Source: Gammaproteobacteria bacterium
GTDB lineage: Bacteria; Pseudomonadota; Gammaproteobacteria; UBA6429; Thiohalophilaceae
Length of the DNA stretch: 5,266 bases
NCBI GenBank assembly: GCA_013152045.1
Contig: JAADGZ010000122.1
Span: 1-5,266, forward strand
Direction of reading: 5' to 3'
In this document: positions 1 through 5,137 of the stretch, one piece after another
Numbering within the stretch: the stretch's first letter is position 1
How the letters are laid out: every line of letters begins with the position of its first letter
Notes under the pieces: model-generated
Told to the model about the DNA's origin: nothing
The model's database searches: none
Seen by the model: the letters and a program-made list of their open reading frames with translations, nothing else
Translations under genes and position numbers: made by a program

Positions 1-726
1 ACGAATGGCTTTACCGGCAGCCAGACATTCCTCACGCTTGCCTGGATCAACAGCCGGAATGGATGAACTGTAAGGCAAGCTCATGCCCAGCGCTTCAATC
101 GCTGAGGCCATGGTATTAGCCGTATACATGCCGCCGCAGGCACCTGGGCCAGGGCAGGATTTCTCAACGATTTCTTCGCGTTCCTTATCATCGATCTTGT
201 CAGCCAGAAACTCGCCGTAACTCTGAAAAGCAGAAACAATATCCAAGGTCTTATCTTTCAGATGGCCGGGTTTAATAGTGCCGCCATAGACCATCAGCGC
301 CGGACGGTTGACCCGGCCCATGGCGATCATCACGCCGGGCATATTCTTGTCACAGCCGGGGATGGAGATATTGGCGTCATACCACTGCGCACACATCACG
401 GTTTCGATGGAATCGGCGATAATATCGCGCGACTGCAGGGAGTAACTCATACCGTCAGTGCCCATAGAAATACCATCAGAAACACCAATGGTATTGAAAC
501 GCATACTCACCAGCCCAGCTTTTTCTACCCCTTCTTTGACCATGGCAGCAAGATCATTGAGATGCATATTGCAGGTATTACCTTCCCACCAGACACTGGA
601 AATCCCCACCTCAGCCTTGTCCATATCTTCATGACTCATACCGGTGCCATACAACATGGCCTGGGATGCACCCTGGGATTTTGGCTGGGTGATCCGGGAA
701 CTGACTTTGTTGATCTTGTCTGCCAT
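1..726 (-). CDS. ilvD: Dihydroxy-acid dehydratase, N-terminal 242 codons (runs off the left edge)
   Basis: This is the amino-terminal part of IlvD, a cytoplasmic Fe-S and Mg2+ enzyme. It dehydrates 2,3-dihydroxy-3-methylvalerate and 2,3-dihydroxyisovalerate to the 2-keto acids in Ile, Val and Leu/pantothenate synthesis. The reading frame is open from ATG at 726 down to position 1; family members are about 560 residues, so more than half lies outside the window. Visible family motifs are [12 protein letters not shown] (Cys52), [16 protein letters not shown] (Asp84, a metal ligand position), GCDKNMPG (Cys125, Asp126 and Lys127, the carbamylated lysine position) and [12 protein letters not shown] (Cys197). 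Cysteines at all three cluster positions, including Cys52, fit the plant/mycobacterial [2Fe-2S] class rather than the E. coli [4Fe-4S] class; that subclass call is an inference. The start is supported by GGAG about eight bases upstream (rc of 735-738). The gene diverges from slt. Confidence in the family is very high. Confidence 0.97.
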   Translation of the reverse strand, partial: MADKINKVSSRITQPKSQGASQAMLYGTGMSHEDMDKAEVGISSVWWEGNTCNMHLNDLAAMVKEGVEKAGLVSMRFNTIGVSDGISMGTDGMSYSLQSRDIIADSIETVMCAQWYDANISIPGCDKNMPGVMIAMGRVNRPALMVYGGTIKPGHLKDKTLDIVSAFQSYGEFLADKIDDKEREEIVEKSCPGPGACGGMYTANTMASAIEALGMSLPYSSSIPAVDPGKREECLAAGKAIR

Positions 727-758
727 TTGTTACTTCTCCGCTAAAATATAAAAATCGG

Positions 759-779
759 GGATGGAATACTGCCACATCC
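759..779 (-). promoter_or_regulatory. Small hairpin plus U-rich stretch in the ilvD leader
   Basis: In the predicted ilvD leader RNA, GGAUG (rc of 775-779) can pair with CAUCC (rc of 759-763) across an 11-nt loop. A few bases later comes UUUUUAUAUUUU, giving a weak terminator-like shape before the ribosome binding site. The stem is only five pairs. The predicted transcript start is almost directly upstream, so there is no room for a classical ilv leader peptide. It may be a chance structure. Confidence 0.2.
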
Positions 780-792
780 AACGCCGGCGCGT

Positions 793-820
793 AGTATAAA
801 ACAATCCCGCTGCGGGTGAA
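793..820 (-). promoter_or_regulatory. Candidate sigma-70 promoter of ilvD
   Basis: Read on the minus strand, TTCACC (815-820, 4/6 match to the -35 box) is followed after 16 bp by TATACT (793-798, 5/6 match to the -10 box). This predicts a transcript start near 786 and a leader of about 60 nt. The spacer contains most of an 11-bp inverted repeat, CCCGC-T-GCGGG (806-816), which is a reasonable place for a repressor. The boxes are seen in the sequence; promoter activity is inferred. Confidence 0.5.
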
Positions 821-861
821 GCTAAAAACGGCAACGGAATGTGAGATGTTTATATTCAAGG

Positions 862-891
862 TTAATATTATCTGATAAACGCCGATATAAT
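862..891 (+). promoter_or_regulatory. Candidate distal promoter of slt
   Basis: A perfect -10 hexamer TATAAT (886-891) lies 18 bp after TTAATA (862-867, 4/6 match to -35). The predicted start is near 898, giving slt a leader of about 140 nt. An 11-bp dyad TTATC-T-GATAA (868-878) occupies the spacer. The -10 match is strong and the -35 is moderate. The actual start is not demonstrated. Confidence 0.45.
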
Positions 892-945
892 GGGTATGTG
901 CTAGGCTGGCGCTAAAAATTAGGCTTATTTGTGTTTTGTGAGCCA

Positions 946-961
946 ATCCTGCTATCAGGAT
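946..961. repeat. Perfect 6+4+6 inverted repeat upstream of slt
   Basis: ATCCTG-CTAT-CAGGAT is a perfect dyad located 78-93 bases before the slt ATG. It sits where the -35 element of the proximal extended -10 promoter would be, and inside the leader RNA of the distal promoter. It could be an operator or a small RNA hairpin. The symmetry is directly visible; function is inferred. A dyad of this size could also occur by chance. Confidence 0.35.
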
Positions 962-971
962 AGAACCAATC

Positions 972-980
972 TGCTATAAC
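972..980 (+). promoter_or_regulatory. Candidate proximal extended -10 promoter of slt
   Basis: TGC-TATAAC matches the extended -10 pattern TGn-TATAAT with one mismatch in the hexamer. There is no good -35 at 16-18 bp; that position is covered by the 946-961 dyad, as expected for a promoter that relies on the extended -10 or on an activator. Predicted start is near 987, which would put the AGGAG at 989-993 almost at the 5' end of the RNA. Confidence 0.35.
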
Positions 981-1000
981 CAGAACTCAGGAGACTTTTC

Positions 1001-1042
1001 TTGAAAAGCAGGCGCAGGTTTTTGGACAAACAAGGCTTATGA
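1001..1042 (+). CDS. Possible 13-codon leader peptide translationally coupled to slt
   Basis: A TTG codon at 1001 lies seven bases after a strong Shine-Dalgarno AGGAG (989-993). It opens a 13-codon basic ORF (MKSRRRFLDKQGL) that ends at TGA 1040-1042. That stop overlaps the slt start as ATGA (1039-1042), the usual geometry for translational coupling. The slt ATG itself has only AAGG at 1032-1035, three bases away, which is too close to work well. The slt frame has no other ATG, GTG or TTG upstream before the in-frame TAG at 961. I infer that ribosomes load at AGGAG, translate the short peptide and reinitiate on slt. The peptide probably has no function of its own. The alternative is chance, since TTG starts are uncommon. 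Confidence 0.4.
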   Translation: MKSRRRFLDKQGL

Positions 1043-3075
1043 AACTGAAGATCCGGCTTGCCCCTCATCGCAGGCTCCATCAATTTATCCGCGCCTCTAT
1101 TTATTCATGCCTGGGTCTGTACCTGCTACTACCAACAGGCAGCCAAGCAAGTAGCCAGCACAGCCTTAGGCAACAACGCATCTTATTTGAACAGGCCGAA
1201 CGCGCCATCAAACTGGGTCGGCTAAGCAGCTACCGTCGCTTAAAAACAAAGCTTATCGACTACCCGCTGCTCCCCTATCTCGAATATGCCCGTCTTAAAC
1301 GCCACCTTCCACGCCACTCTGCTGATGAGATCCATGCCTTTATCCGCCAATACAGCGACTCACCACTGGCCCCTCGGCTGCTACAGAACTGGCTGCGAAC
1401 ACGGGCGCGAAAGGGTGACTGGCAGGGGCTGGCCGATAACTATTTTATTAATGACAGCCGCAGCCTGCGCTGCCAATACAGCCATGCACTCTATGAAACC
1501 GGTGCTACCGAACGCGCCAATATCATCATTCAAAGCCTGTGGCTAAGCGGTCGCTCCCTGCCGCGAAGCTGTGACAAACCGATAGCTCTATGGCAAAAAG
1601 CTGGTCAGCTAAGCCATGATCTACTCTGGCAGCGCATTCATCTGGCCATGCAGAAGAACAATCTTCACTTGACCCGCTACCTGGGCAAAATGCTGCCCAA
1701 AAATGAACGCTTCTGGATTGCCATCTGGGAAAAAGTACGCCGAAATCCCAGCTATCTACTGGAAGTAAGTCAACACTTCCACGACAAAGCCCCAGATGTG
1801 CTGCGCTGGATTACGGTTTATGGTCTGCGCCGCCTCGCTGCACAGGATCCGCTGCTAGCCGCTGAATACTGGCAAACCCTGCAACAGCAATTCGCTTTCA
1901 CCCGTAGCGAACAGGGGCGCATCGAACGCCGTCTGGTACTTAATCTGGTCCAGCATGATTCTGATGACGCCCGCCAGTGGCTCAGCAAGATGAAGCTCTC
2001 CCACTTCAGCGACGACATGCTTAGTGCTTATATTCTTACCTCGATCCGCGATCAGGACTGGCAGTCGGCGCTAGACTGGCTCAACCGTCTGGATCATCAA
2101 CAACAACATTCTGAACGCTGGCGTTATTGGCGCGCTCGAGTATTGGAATCCATGGGTCGTCTGGAAGAAGCCCGCGATATTTACCTGCTCAATGCCGAAA
2201 CTCGCGGTTATTACAGCTTTCTTTCCGCCGATCGGATCGGCAATCGTTACCGTTTTTCTCATCGACCGTTAATCTTCTCCAGTACCGAGCTAGATAGCGT
2301 TCGTAACTTGCCCAGTATGTTACGTGCACAGGAACTCTACGCCCTGAAGCGTATTCCCGATGTACGCCGAGAGTGGAATTACACCATCAAGCGCATGAAT
2401 AAGGCGCAGTTACTCAAGGCCGCCAAGCTGGCGGATCAATGGGGTTGGCATGATCGGGCGATTGCGACCCTCACCCAGGCCCGCTACTGGGATGATTTAA
2501 CCCTGCGTTTTCCATTGGCTTACCAACAGCAAATTCTGACCCAGGCGAAAAAACAGGGCATCAACCCGGCCTGGGCCTTTGCCGTTATTCGCCAGGAAAG
2601 TGCTTTTACCAGTGATGCCCGCTCCCAAGCCGGGGCCATGGGACTTATGCAACTGCTGCCACGCACTGCCAGACGCATGGCCCGCTCCATGCGTATTCCC
2701 ATGCATAACCGCCGCGCCCTGCTCAACACCAGCACCAACATCAAACTGGGCGTCGGCTATCTTAAAAAAATCATCGATCGCTATCACGGCCATCCGGTAT
2801 TGGCCATTGCCGCCTACAACGCCGGAGGACGGCAGGTAAAACGCTGGCTACCGGAACAAAAGGCCATCTCCGCCGATCTATGGATCGAGCTGGTACCTTT
2901 TGAGGAAACCCGCAAGTACATGAAGCGAGTGCTAACTTATACGGTAATTTATGAACAGCGGCTGGGTGAGTCCCCCGTATCATTGCAAGATCGCATGCGC
3001 CCCATTCCCGCCAGCCAACCCCAGCGGCTTTCAGCTCACCCTATTCCTCGCGCCTGTCTGGAAAACTGTACCTGA
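1039..3075 (+). CDS. slt: Soluble lytic murein transglycosylase (Slt70 family)
   Basis: This 678-residue exported enzyme cleaves the MurNAc-GlcNAc bond of peptidoglycan in the periplasm, forming 1,6-anhydro-muropeptides during wall turnover. Length is close to E. coli Slt70 (about 645). A signal peptide is visible: basic residues to Arg18, a hydrophobic stretch around residues 20-32, and likely cleavage after SQA (Ala37). Residues of about 40-440 are rich in helices with repeated Trp/Arg/Leu patterns, fitting the doughnut-shaped U domain. The linker and the lysozyme-like catalytic domain follow. Catalytic motifs are VIRQESAF with general acid Glu520, QAGAMGLMQLLP (residues 530-541), and AIAAYNAGGRQV with Tyr593 and Asn594. 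The conserved end IELVPFEETRKYMKRVL is present. No frameshift or missing catalytic residue is seen. The start is the first possible one in the frame; its weak ribosome binding site is discussed under the leader ORF. It is divergent from ilvD and probably monocistronic. Confidence 0.96.
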   Translation: MKLKIRLAPHRRLHQFIRASIYSCLGLYLLLPTGSQASSQHSLRQQRILFEQAERAIKLGRLSSYRRLKTKLIDYPLLPYLEYARLKRHLPRHSADEIHAFIRQYSDSPLAPRLLQNWLRTRARKGDWQGLADNYFINDSRSLRCQYSHALYETGATERANIIIQSLWLSGRSLPRSCDKPIALWQKAGQLSHDLLWQRIHLAMQKNNLHLTRYLGKMLPKNERFWIAIWEKVRRNPSYLLEVSQHFHDKAPDVLRWITVYGLRRLAAQDPLLAAEYWQTLQQQFAFTRSEQGRIERRLVLNLVQHDSDDARQWLSKMKLSHFSDDMLSAYILTSIRDQDWQSALDWLNRLDHQQQHSERWRYWRARVLESMGRLEEARDIYLLNAETRGYYSFLSADRIGNRYRFSHRPLIFSSTELDSVRNLPSMLRAQELYALKRIPDVRREWNYTIKRMNKAQLLKAAKLADQWGWHDRAIATLTQARYWDDLTLRFPLAYQQQILTQAKKQGINPAWAFAVIRQESAFTSDARSQAGAMGLMQLLPRTARRMARSMRIPMHNRRALLNTSTNIKLGVGYLKKIIDRYHGHPVLAIAAYNAGGRQVKRWLPEQKAISADLWIELVPFEETRKYMKRVLTYTVIYEQRLGESPVSLQDRMRPIPASQPQRLSAHPIPRACLENCT

Positions 3076-3102
3076 GTTCTTCTCGTCTAATCTCACAGCT
3101 GT

Positions 3103-3129
3103 CTCCCTCTCTCCGCTGGGGAGAGGGGG
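3103..3129. terminator. GC-rich hairpin after slt (terminator or REP-like element)
   Basis: CCCTCTCTCC (3105-3114) pairs with GGGGAGAGGG (3118-3127) across a three-base GCT loop, with one T-G wobble. The stem can extend two more pairs outward. It begins 27 bases after the slt stop, a usual terminator position. It is not followed by a T-run (GGTTAACG comes next), so it does not qualify as a canonical rho-independent terminator. The CCCTCTC...GAGAGGG shape resembles the dispersed intergenic hairpins found in many proteobacterial genomes. Whether it is repeated elsewhere cannot be seen from one window. Confidence 0.5.
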
Positions 3130-3149
3130 TTAACGTCTATTAAATACTT

Positions 3150-3167
3150 TTGTGAATCGGCTCACAA
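3150..3167. promoter_or_regulatory. CRP/Vfr-like operator, perfect TGTGA-N6-TCACA palindrome
   Basis: TTGTGA-ATCGGC-TCACAA is a perfect inverted repeat with the exact TGTGA-N6-TCACA core recognised by CRP-family regulators, and it is flanked by T-rich sequence. It is centred at 3158.5, 83.5 bp before the 45-codon gene. Its left half coincides with a possible -35 (TTGTGA), so binding there would repress that promoter. Relative to the alternative start near 3206 the centre is at about -47.5, off the classical -41.5 activator spacing. The match is direct; the identity of the regulator and the sign of regulation are inferred. Confidence 0.55.
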
Positions 3168-3199
3168 TTTCACTTATAGTCTAAACCTGCTGCAATAAT
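3150..3199 (+). promoter_or_regulatory. Candidate promoter(s) of the 45-codon gene
   Basis: Two options are visible. TTGTGA (3150-3155) and TATAGT (3175-3180, 5/6) are separated by a long 19-bp spacer. Alternatively, an extended -10, TGC-AATAAT (3191-3199), stands without a clear -35. Both would make a leader of about 35-55 nt ending at the good ribosome binding site AGGAAA. I cannot choose between them from the sequence. Confidence 0.35.
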
Positions 3200-3241
3200 G
3201 ACCGATATGTATTACAAACAATCAGCACAGGAAATCCCATT

Positions 3242-3379
3242 ATGTTGACGTTCACCGCGCTTAGCCTCGTATGTCTGGGCATTTTTTATACTGGCTATTA
3301 TTTTGGTAATCAGACAGGCCGCACAGCCTACATCCGCGCCTATCTTTCGGAGGCCCGCAAACACCGTGAACAAAAATGA
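3242..3379 (+). CDS. 45-residue single-span membrane protein with a GxxxGxxxG motif
   Basis: A small gene I do not recognise. ATG at 3242 has an excellent ribosome binding site, AGGAAA at 3229-3234, seven bases upstream, and the frame ends at TGA 3377-3379. Residues 1-22 are hydrophobic (LTFTALSLVCLGIFYTGYYF) and long enough for one membrane helix. Gly18, Gly22 and Gly26 form a GxxxGxxxG pattern known to pack helices tightly. The remaining tail, residues 27-45, is basic (RTAYIRAYLSEARKHREQK), so by the positive-inside rule the C-terminus should be cytoplasmic. The gene lies between slt and the 48-codon gene, same direction, with a CRP-like site upstream. Support for it being real rests on the ribosome binding site, the promoter elements and protein-like composition. 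Function is unknown; an oligomerising accessory protein of a membrane complex is one possibility, but this is not shown. Confidence 0.7.
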   Translation: MLTFTALSLVCLGIFYTGYYFGNQTGRTAYIRAYLSEARKHREQK

Positions 3380-3445
3380 AAATCACCTGTTTCCGATGAT
3401 TTAGAGGGTTAATTTAAGAAAAAATCATATAGTTACAGCTTTTTC

Positions 3446-3474
3446 TTGATATATCACATTAACTGTTATATACA
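3446..3474 (+). promoter_or_regulatory. Sigma-70 promoter of the 48-codon gene
   Basis: TTGATA (3446-3451, 5/6 match to -35) is followed after 17 bp by TATACA (3469-3474, 4/6). An overlapping register gives TGT-TATATA (3464-3472), an extended -10 with a 15-bp spacer. The predicted start is near 3480, giving a leader of about 23 nt that contains GGAG. The -35 overlaps a 10-bp palindrome TGATATATCA (3447-3456), a possible operator half. These elements also show that the TTG at 3446 is promoter DNA and not the start codon. Confidence 0.5.
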
Positions 3475-3502
3475 TTTAGTGTGGTATTACGGAGAAAAAG
3501 CG

Positions 3503-3649
3503 ATGAATGAGCAAGAGTCGAGCCTGCCTGTCTATGAAGTAGAAGAACTAAGTCTGGAGCAGGCCATCCTGGAACTGGCCAGCGAAGAGGAAAAATACGC
3601 TACCCAATACCAGGCAGCGACGAGCCTATTTCGACAACTATGCGCCTAA
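3503..3649 (+). CDS. 48-residue acidic helical protein, unknown function
   Basis: I do not recognise this gene. The ATG at 3503 is preferred over an upstream TTG at 3446 because GGAG (3491-3494) sits eight bases before it, and because the upstream extension (IYHINCYIHLVWYYGEK) covers the promoter. The protein has ten Glu, no Asp, one Lys and one Arg, so it is strongly acidic. From residue 16 onward (LSLEQAILELASEEEK and so on) it looks like one amphipathic helix, ending FRQLCA with a single Cys. There is no signal peptide or membrane span, so it should be cytoplasmic. It has its own promoter and is convergent with rsd, the stops being 26 bp apart. A small adaptor or inhibitor that binds a basic partner is conceivable but not supported by any motif. 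Confidence 0.65.
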   Translation: MNEQESSLPVYEVEELSLEQAILELASEEEKYATQYQAATSLFRQLCA

Positions 3650-3654
3650 GAATA

Positions 3655-3674
3655 AACCCGATCTAGCATCGGTT
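3655..3674. terminator. Weak shared hairpin between the convergent 48-codon gene and rsd
   Basis: CCGAT (3658-3662) pairs with ATCGG (3668-3672) around a CTAGC loop. With a bulged C the stem adds two A-T pairs (3655-3656 with 3673-3674). It fills the 26-bp gap between the two stop codons, where a bidirectional terminator would be expected. There is no T-run in either direction and the stem is short, so termination is doubtful. Confidence 0.25.
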
Positions 3675-3675
3675 A

Positions 3676-4125
3676 TCAGTCTCGTTCCTGGGTGAACAAT
3701 TCGATAATCTGATCTTCGTCCTGAATTCGGTTGGCCAGGATTTCACCCAACTGCGACAAATCATCATCCAGCCTAGTCAGATCGCTACAATTATCCGGCC
3801 GATCATATTTCTCATTAAAATCCAGGATATGCTGAGTAGCAGCGGCAATTCTGGGATATACCGCCTCTGCCAGCTCCTTGACTGAAGAACGCCGTTCCTT
3901 GCCTTGCTCGATATAACTGTAAAGCTGGAAATGAGCACTAGCCGTATAGTCCACCAATGATTCGCAATATTCCTGTAATAGAACCTGCACATCAGGCCCT
4001 GGTTTGAATGGTCGCATGGCTACAAGTTCATTCAGCAGCGACAATGTTTCGGTTCTAGATTCTAGCAATGCACGAAGCTTGCTATGTGATTCTTCTCGAC
4101 GTTCAGTTACGGCGGTGGCCTGCAT
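3676..4125 (-). CDS. rsd: Rsd/AlgQ-family anti-sigma-70 regulator
   Basis: This 149-residue cytoplasmic helical protein matches the Rsd/AlgQ family (E. coli Rsd is 158 residues). Family members bind sigma-70, mainly region 4, and sequester it in stationary phase so that alternative sigma factors gain access to RNA polymerase; AlgQ in Pseudomonas also affects alginate and virulence genes. The clearest match is EYCESLVDYTASAHFQLYSYI (residues 52-72), which aligns with FCQSLVDYLSAGHFSIYERI of E. coli Rsd. LLNELVAMRPF (30-40) and DLSQLGEILANRIQDEDQII (122-141) also match. The N-terminal 17 residues are variable. The start has AGGA seven bases upstream and GGAG just before that. The gene is on the same strand as the metallopeptidase but 117 bp downstream, with its own candidate promoter, and converges with the 48-codon gene. 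Whether it behaves like Rsd or AlgQ cannot be decided here. Confidence 0.9.
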   Translation of the reverse strand: MQATAVTERREESHSKLRALLESRTETLSLLNELVAMRPFKPGPDVQVLLQEYCESLVDYTASAHFQLYSYIEQGKERRSSVKELAEAVYPRIAAATQHILDFNEKYDRPDNCSDLTRLDDDLSQLGEILANRIQDEDQIIELFTQERD

Positions 4126-4140
4126 TATTATTTCCTCTCC

Positions 4141-4163
4141 TGCATATTTTAATCAAATATGCA
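4141..4163. repeat. Perfect 9+5+9 inverted repeat at the rsd promoter/leader
   Basis: TGCATATTT (4141-4149) and AAATATGCA (4155-4163) are exact reverse complements around TAATC. It ends 15 bp upstream of the rsd ATG and abuts the GGAG-AGGA ribosome binding region. As DNA it is a good operator candidate overlapping the -10 of the proximal promoter. As RNA it would make an A/U-rich nine-pair stem next to the ribosome binding site. The repeat is seen directly; the role is inferred. Confidence 0.55.
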
Positions 4164-4185
4164 CTCACTTCGCGGTTGATTTCAA
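4156..4185 (-). promoter_or_regulatory. Candidate proximal promoter of rsd
   Basis: On the minus strand TTGAAA (4180-4185, 5/6 match to -35) is followed after 18 bp by CATATT (4156-4161, 4/6 match to -10). The -10 lies inside one arm of the 9+5+9 inverted repeat, so a protein bound there would block RNA polymerase. The predicted start is near 4149, about 24 nt before the ATG. Confidence 0.4.
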
Positions 4186-4203
4186 GACTTTTTTAAGAAT
4201 TAC

Positions 4204-4232
4204 TGAATAAACAAGAACTTCCTTAATTTCAA
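4204..4232 (-). promoter_or_regulatory. Possible distal promoter of rsd
   Basis: TTGAAA (4227-4232) and TATTCA (4204-4209, only 3/6) are separated by 17 bp on the minus strand. If used, the RNA would start near 4197 and carry the inverted repeat as a leader stem-loop. The -10 is poor, so this is tentative. I see no convincing terminator between the metallopeptidase stop and rsd, so read-through from the upstream gene is also possible. Confidence 0.2.
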
Positions 4233-4242
4233 TCCAGGTATT

Positions 4243-4986
4243 TTAAACATGCACCCAGCGTGGCAAATGCTTTCCTGCCTGCCCCAACTCCGCATCCAGC
4301 CGCCGATAGTCGGGTTCATATTTCGACACTTGCTGCCAAAATTGCGATGAATGATTCATGTGTCGGATGTGGCTGAGTTCGTGTACAAATAAATAGCGCA
4401 CCAAGGGCGGAGGCAGAAACAACAGATTCCTGTTCAGATTAATCACCTTCCCCGCTGAACAGCTACCCCAGCGAGTTTTCTGTGCACGAATACATGCCTT
4501 TGTGTAGGTCAAACCCAGTTGCTCCGCCGTCTGTGCCAACCAGGGTAATAAATGCTGCCGTGCCTGTTCGCTCAGCCACTTCTGCAAACGCTGACTGATT
4601 AACGCATCCACGTCGGCTTCTGTTATTTGCGGATAGCGCAGCTGCAGACGCTGCTCGTCCATCTGCAAGTGCAAACGTTTACCCGATCCGGACACATATT
4701 CCACCTGCCAGCAACGATCCAGTGCTCGTAAAGGAATGTGCAGCGGACGTAACGCATGTTCATGCGGAGCCTCGGCCCAGCGTGCTTTCAGTTTGGCCAG
4801 ATGCATATCCAGCCAGTATTGTCGCTGTTGCAAAATGGCCGGCACCTGCGATATATCAAAGCCTTGAGGAATCACTACCTCAACCCGACCCAGCGGATTA
4901 ATTTTAATCAGCACCCGTTTACAGCGTGGACTGGTGCGCAAGACATAATCAGGCAAGGCTCGCGACTGGACCGAGGGTAAAGGCAT
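4243..4986 (-). CDS. YgjP/SprT-like zinc metallopeptidase (M48-related, DUF45 type)
   Basis: The 247-residue protein fits the YgjP-like family of predicted cytoplasmic zinc metallopeptidases, about 230-250 residues long. The N-terminal part (YVLRTSPRCKRVLIKINPLGRVEVVIP, residues 14-40) is the family's beta-rich domain. The signature block is QKTRWGSCSAGKVINLN (169-185), followed by LVRYLFVHELSHIRHMNHSSQFW (195-217). The zinc site is HELSH: His202, Glu203 as catalytic base, His206, and probably His212 in MNHS as third ligand, the same HExxH-x5-H spacing as Wss1/SprT-type proteases. All catalytic residues are intact. There is no signal peptide or membrane span. The ATG has AGG seven bases upstream. 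It heads the minus-strand pair with rsd and diverges from trhP. Physiological substrates of this family are poorly known; cleavage of DNA-protein crosslinks is known for Spartan/Wss1 relatives only and should not be assumed here. Confidence 0.9.
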   Translation of the reverse strand: MPLPSVQSRALPDYVLRTSPRCKRVLIKINPLGRVEVVIPQGFDISQVPAILQQRQYWLDMHLAKLKARWAEAPHEHALRPLHIPLRALDRCWQVEYVSGSGKRLHLQMDEQRLQLRYPQITEADVDALISQRLQKWLSEQARQHLLPWLAQTAEQLGLTYTKACIRAQKTRWGSCSAGKVINLNRNLLFLPPPLVRYLFVHELSHIRHMNHSSQFWQQVSKYEPDYRRLDAELGQAGKHLPRWVHV

Positions 4987-5137
4987 AGAAAAACCTGACT
5001 AGCAGAGTAAGGACTTTATCTTACCCCATATAACCTAAATAAGGTAAACACGAACAGAAGAGACCATTTTTTTTTGGCTGCATGGCGTATAATCAGCTTT
5101 TGATTTTTCCATTAAATTTCTATTTGACCATCCAGCT
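4987..5137. promoter_or_regulatory. Divergent intergenic region between the metallopeptidase gene and trhP
   Basis: This 151-bp AT-rich gap must hold promoters for both directions. On the plus strand there is a perfect -10, TATAAT (5088-5093), with no clear -35; a run of nine T (5067-5075) lies in the -35/spacer area. On the minus strand TTTACC and TAAGAT are possible boxes but their spacing is about 19 bp, so that assignment is weak. A TTACC...GGTAA dyad flanks this stretch. No small ORF with a ribosome binding site is seen. Confidence 0.4.

Noticed and set aside
262..744. Plus-strand 160-codon ORF inside ilvD
   Set aside because: It is antisense to the well-supported ilvD frame and carries His-rich shadow composition; no SD.
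629..946. Minus-strand 105-codon ORF overlapping the ilvD start
   Set aside because: It is in another frame over the ilvD 5' end and its promoter region, has no SD, and its product has no family character.
2497..2793. Minus-strand ORFs within the slt catalytic region
   Set aside because: They are antisense shadows of the conserved transglycosylase domain, with no SD and no recognisable motif.
3150..3174. Resemblance to the lac operator and following ACAATTTCAC
   Set aside because: The two share only scattered bases in the operator core, the palindrome here fits CRP better, and there is no lac gene or LacI-type gene nearby.
3380..3447. AT-rich inverted repeats (AAATCA/TGATTT; AAGAAAAA/TTTTTCTT) after the 45-codon gene
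   Set aside because: The stems are short or almost all A-T with loops of 11-16 bases, as expected by chance in such AT-rich sequence; not a credible terminator.
3446..3502. Upstream TTG start for the 48-codon gene (giving 67 residues)
   Set aside because: The TTG is part of a TTGATA -35 box, no SD precedes it, and GGAG lies correctly before the ATG at 3503.
4004..4210. Plus-strand 68-codon ORF over the rsd start
   Set aside because: It is antisense to rsd, crosses the rsd promoter dyad and has no SD.
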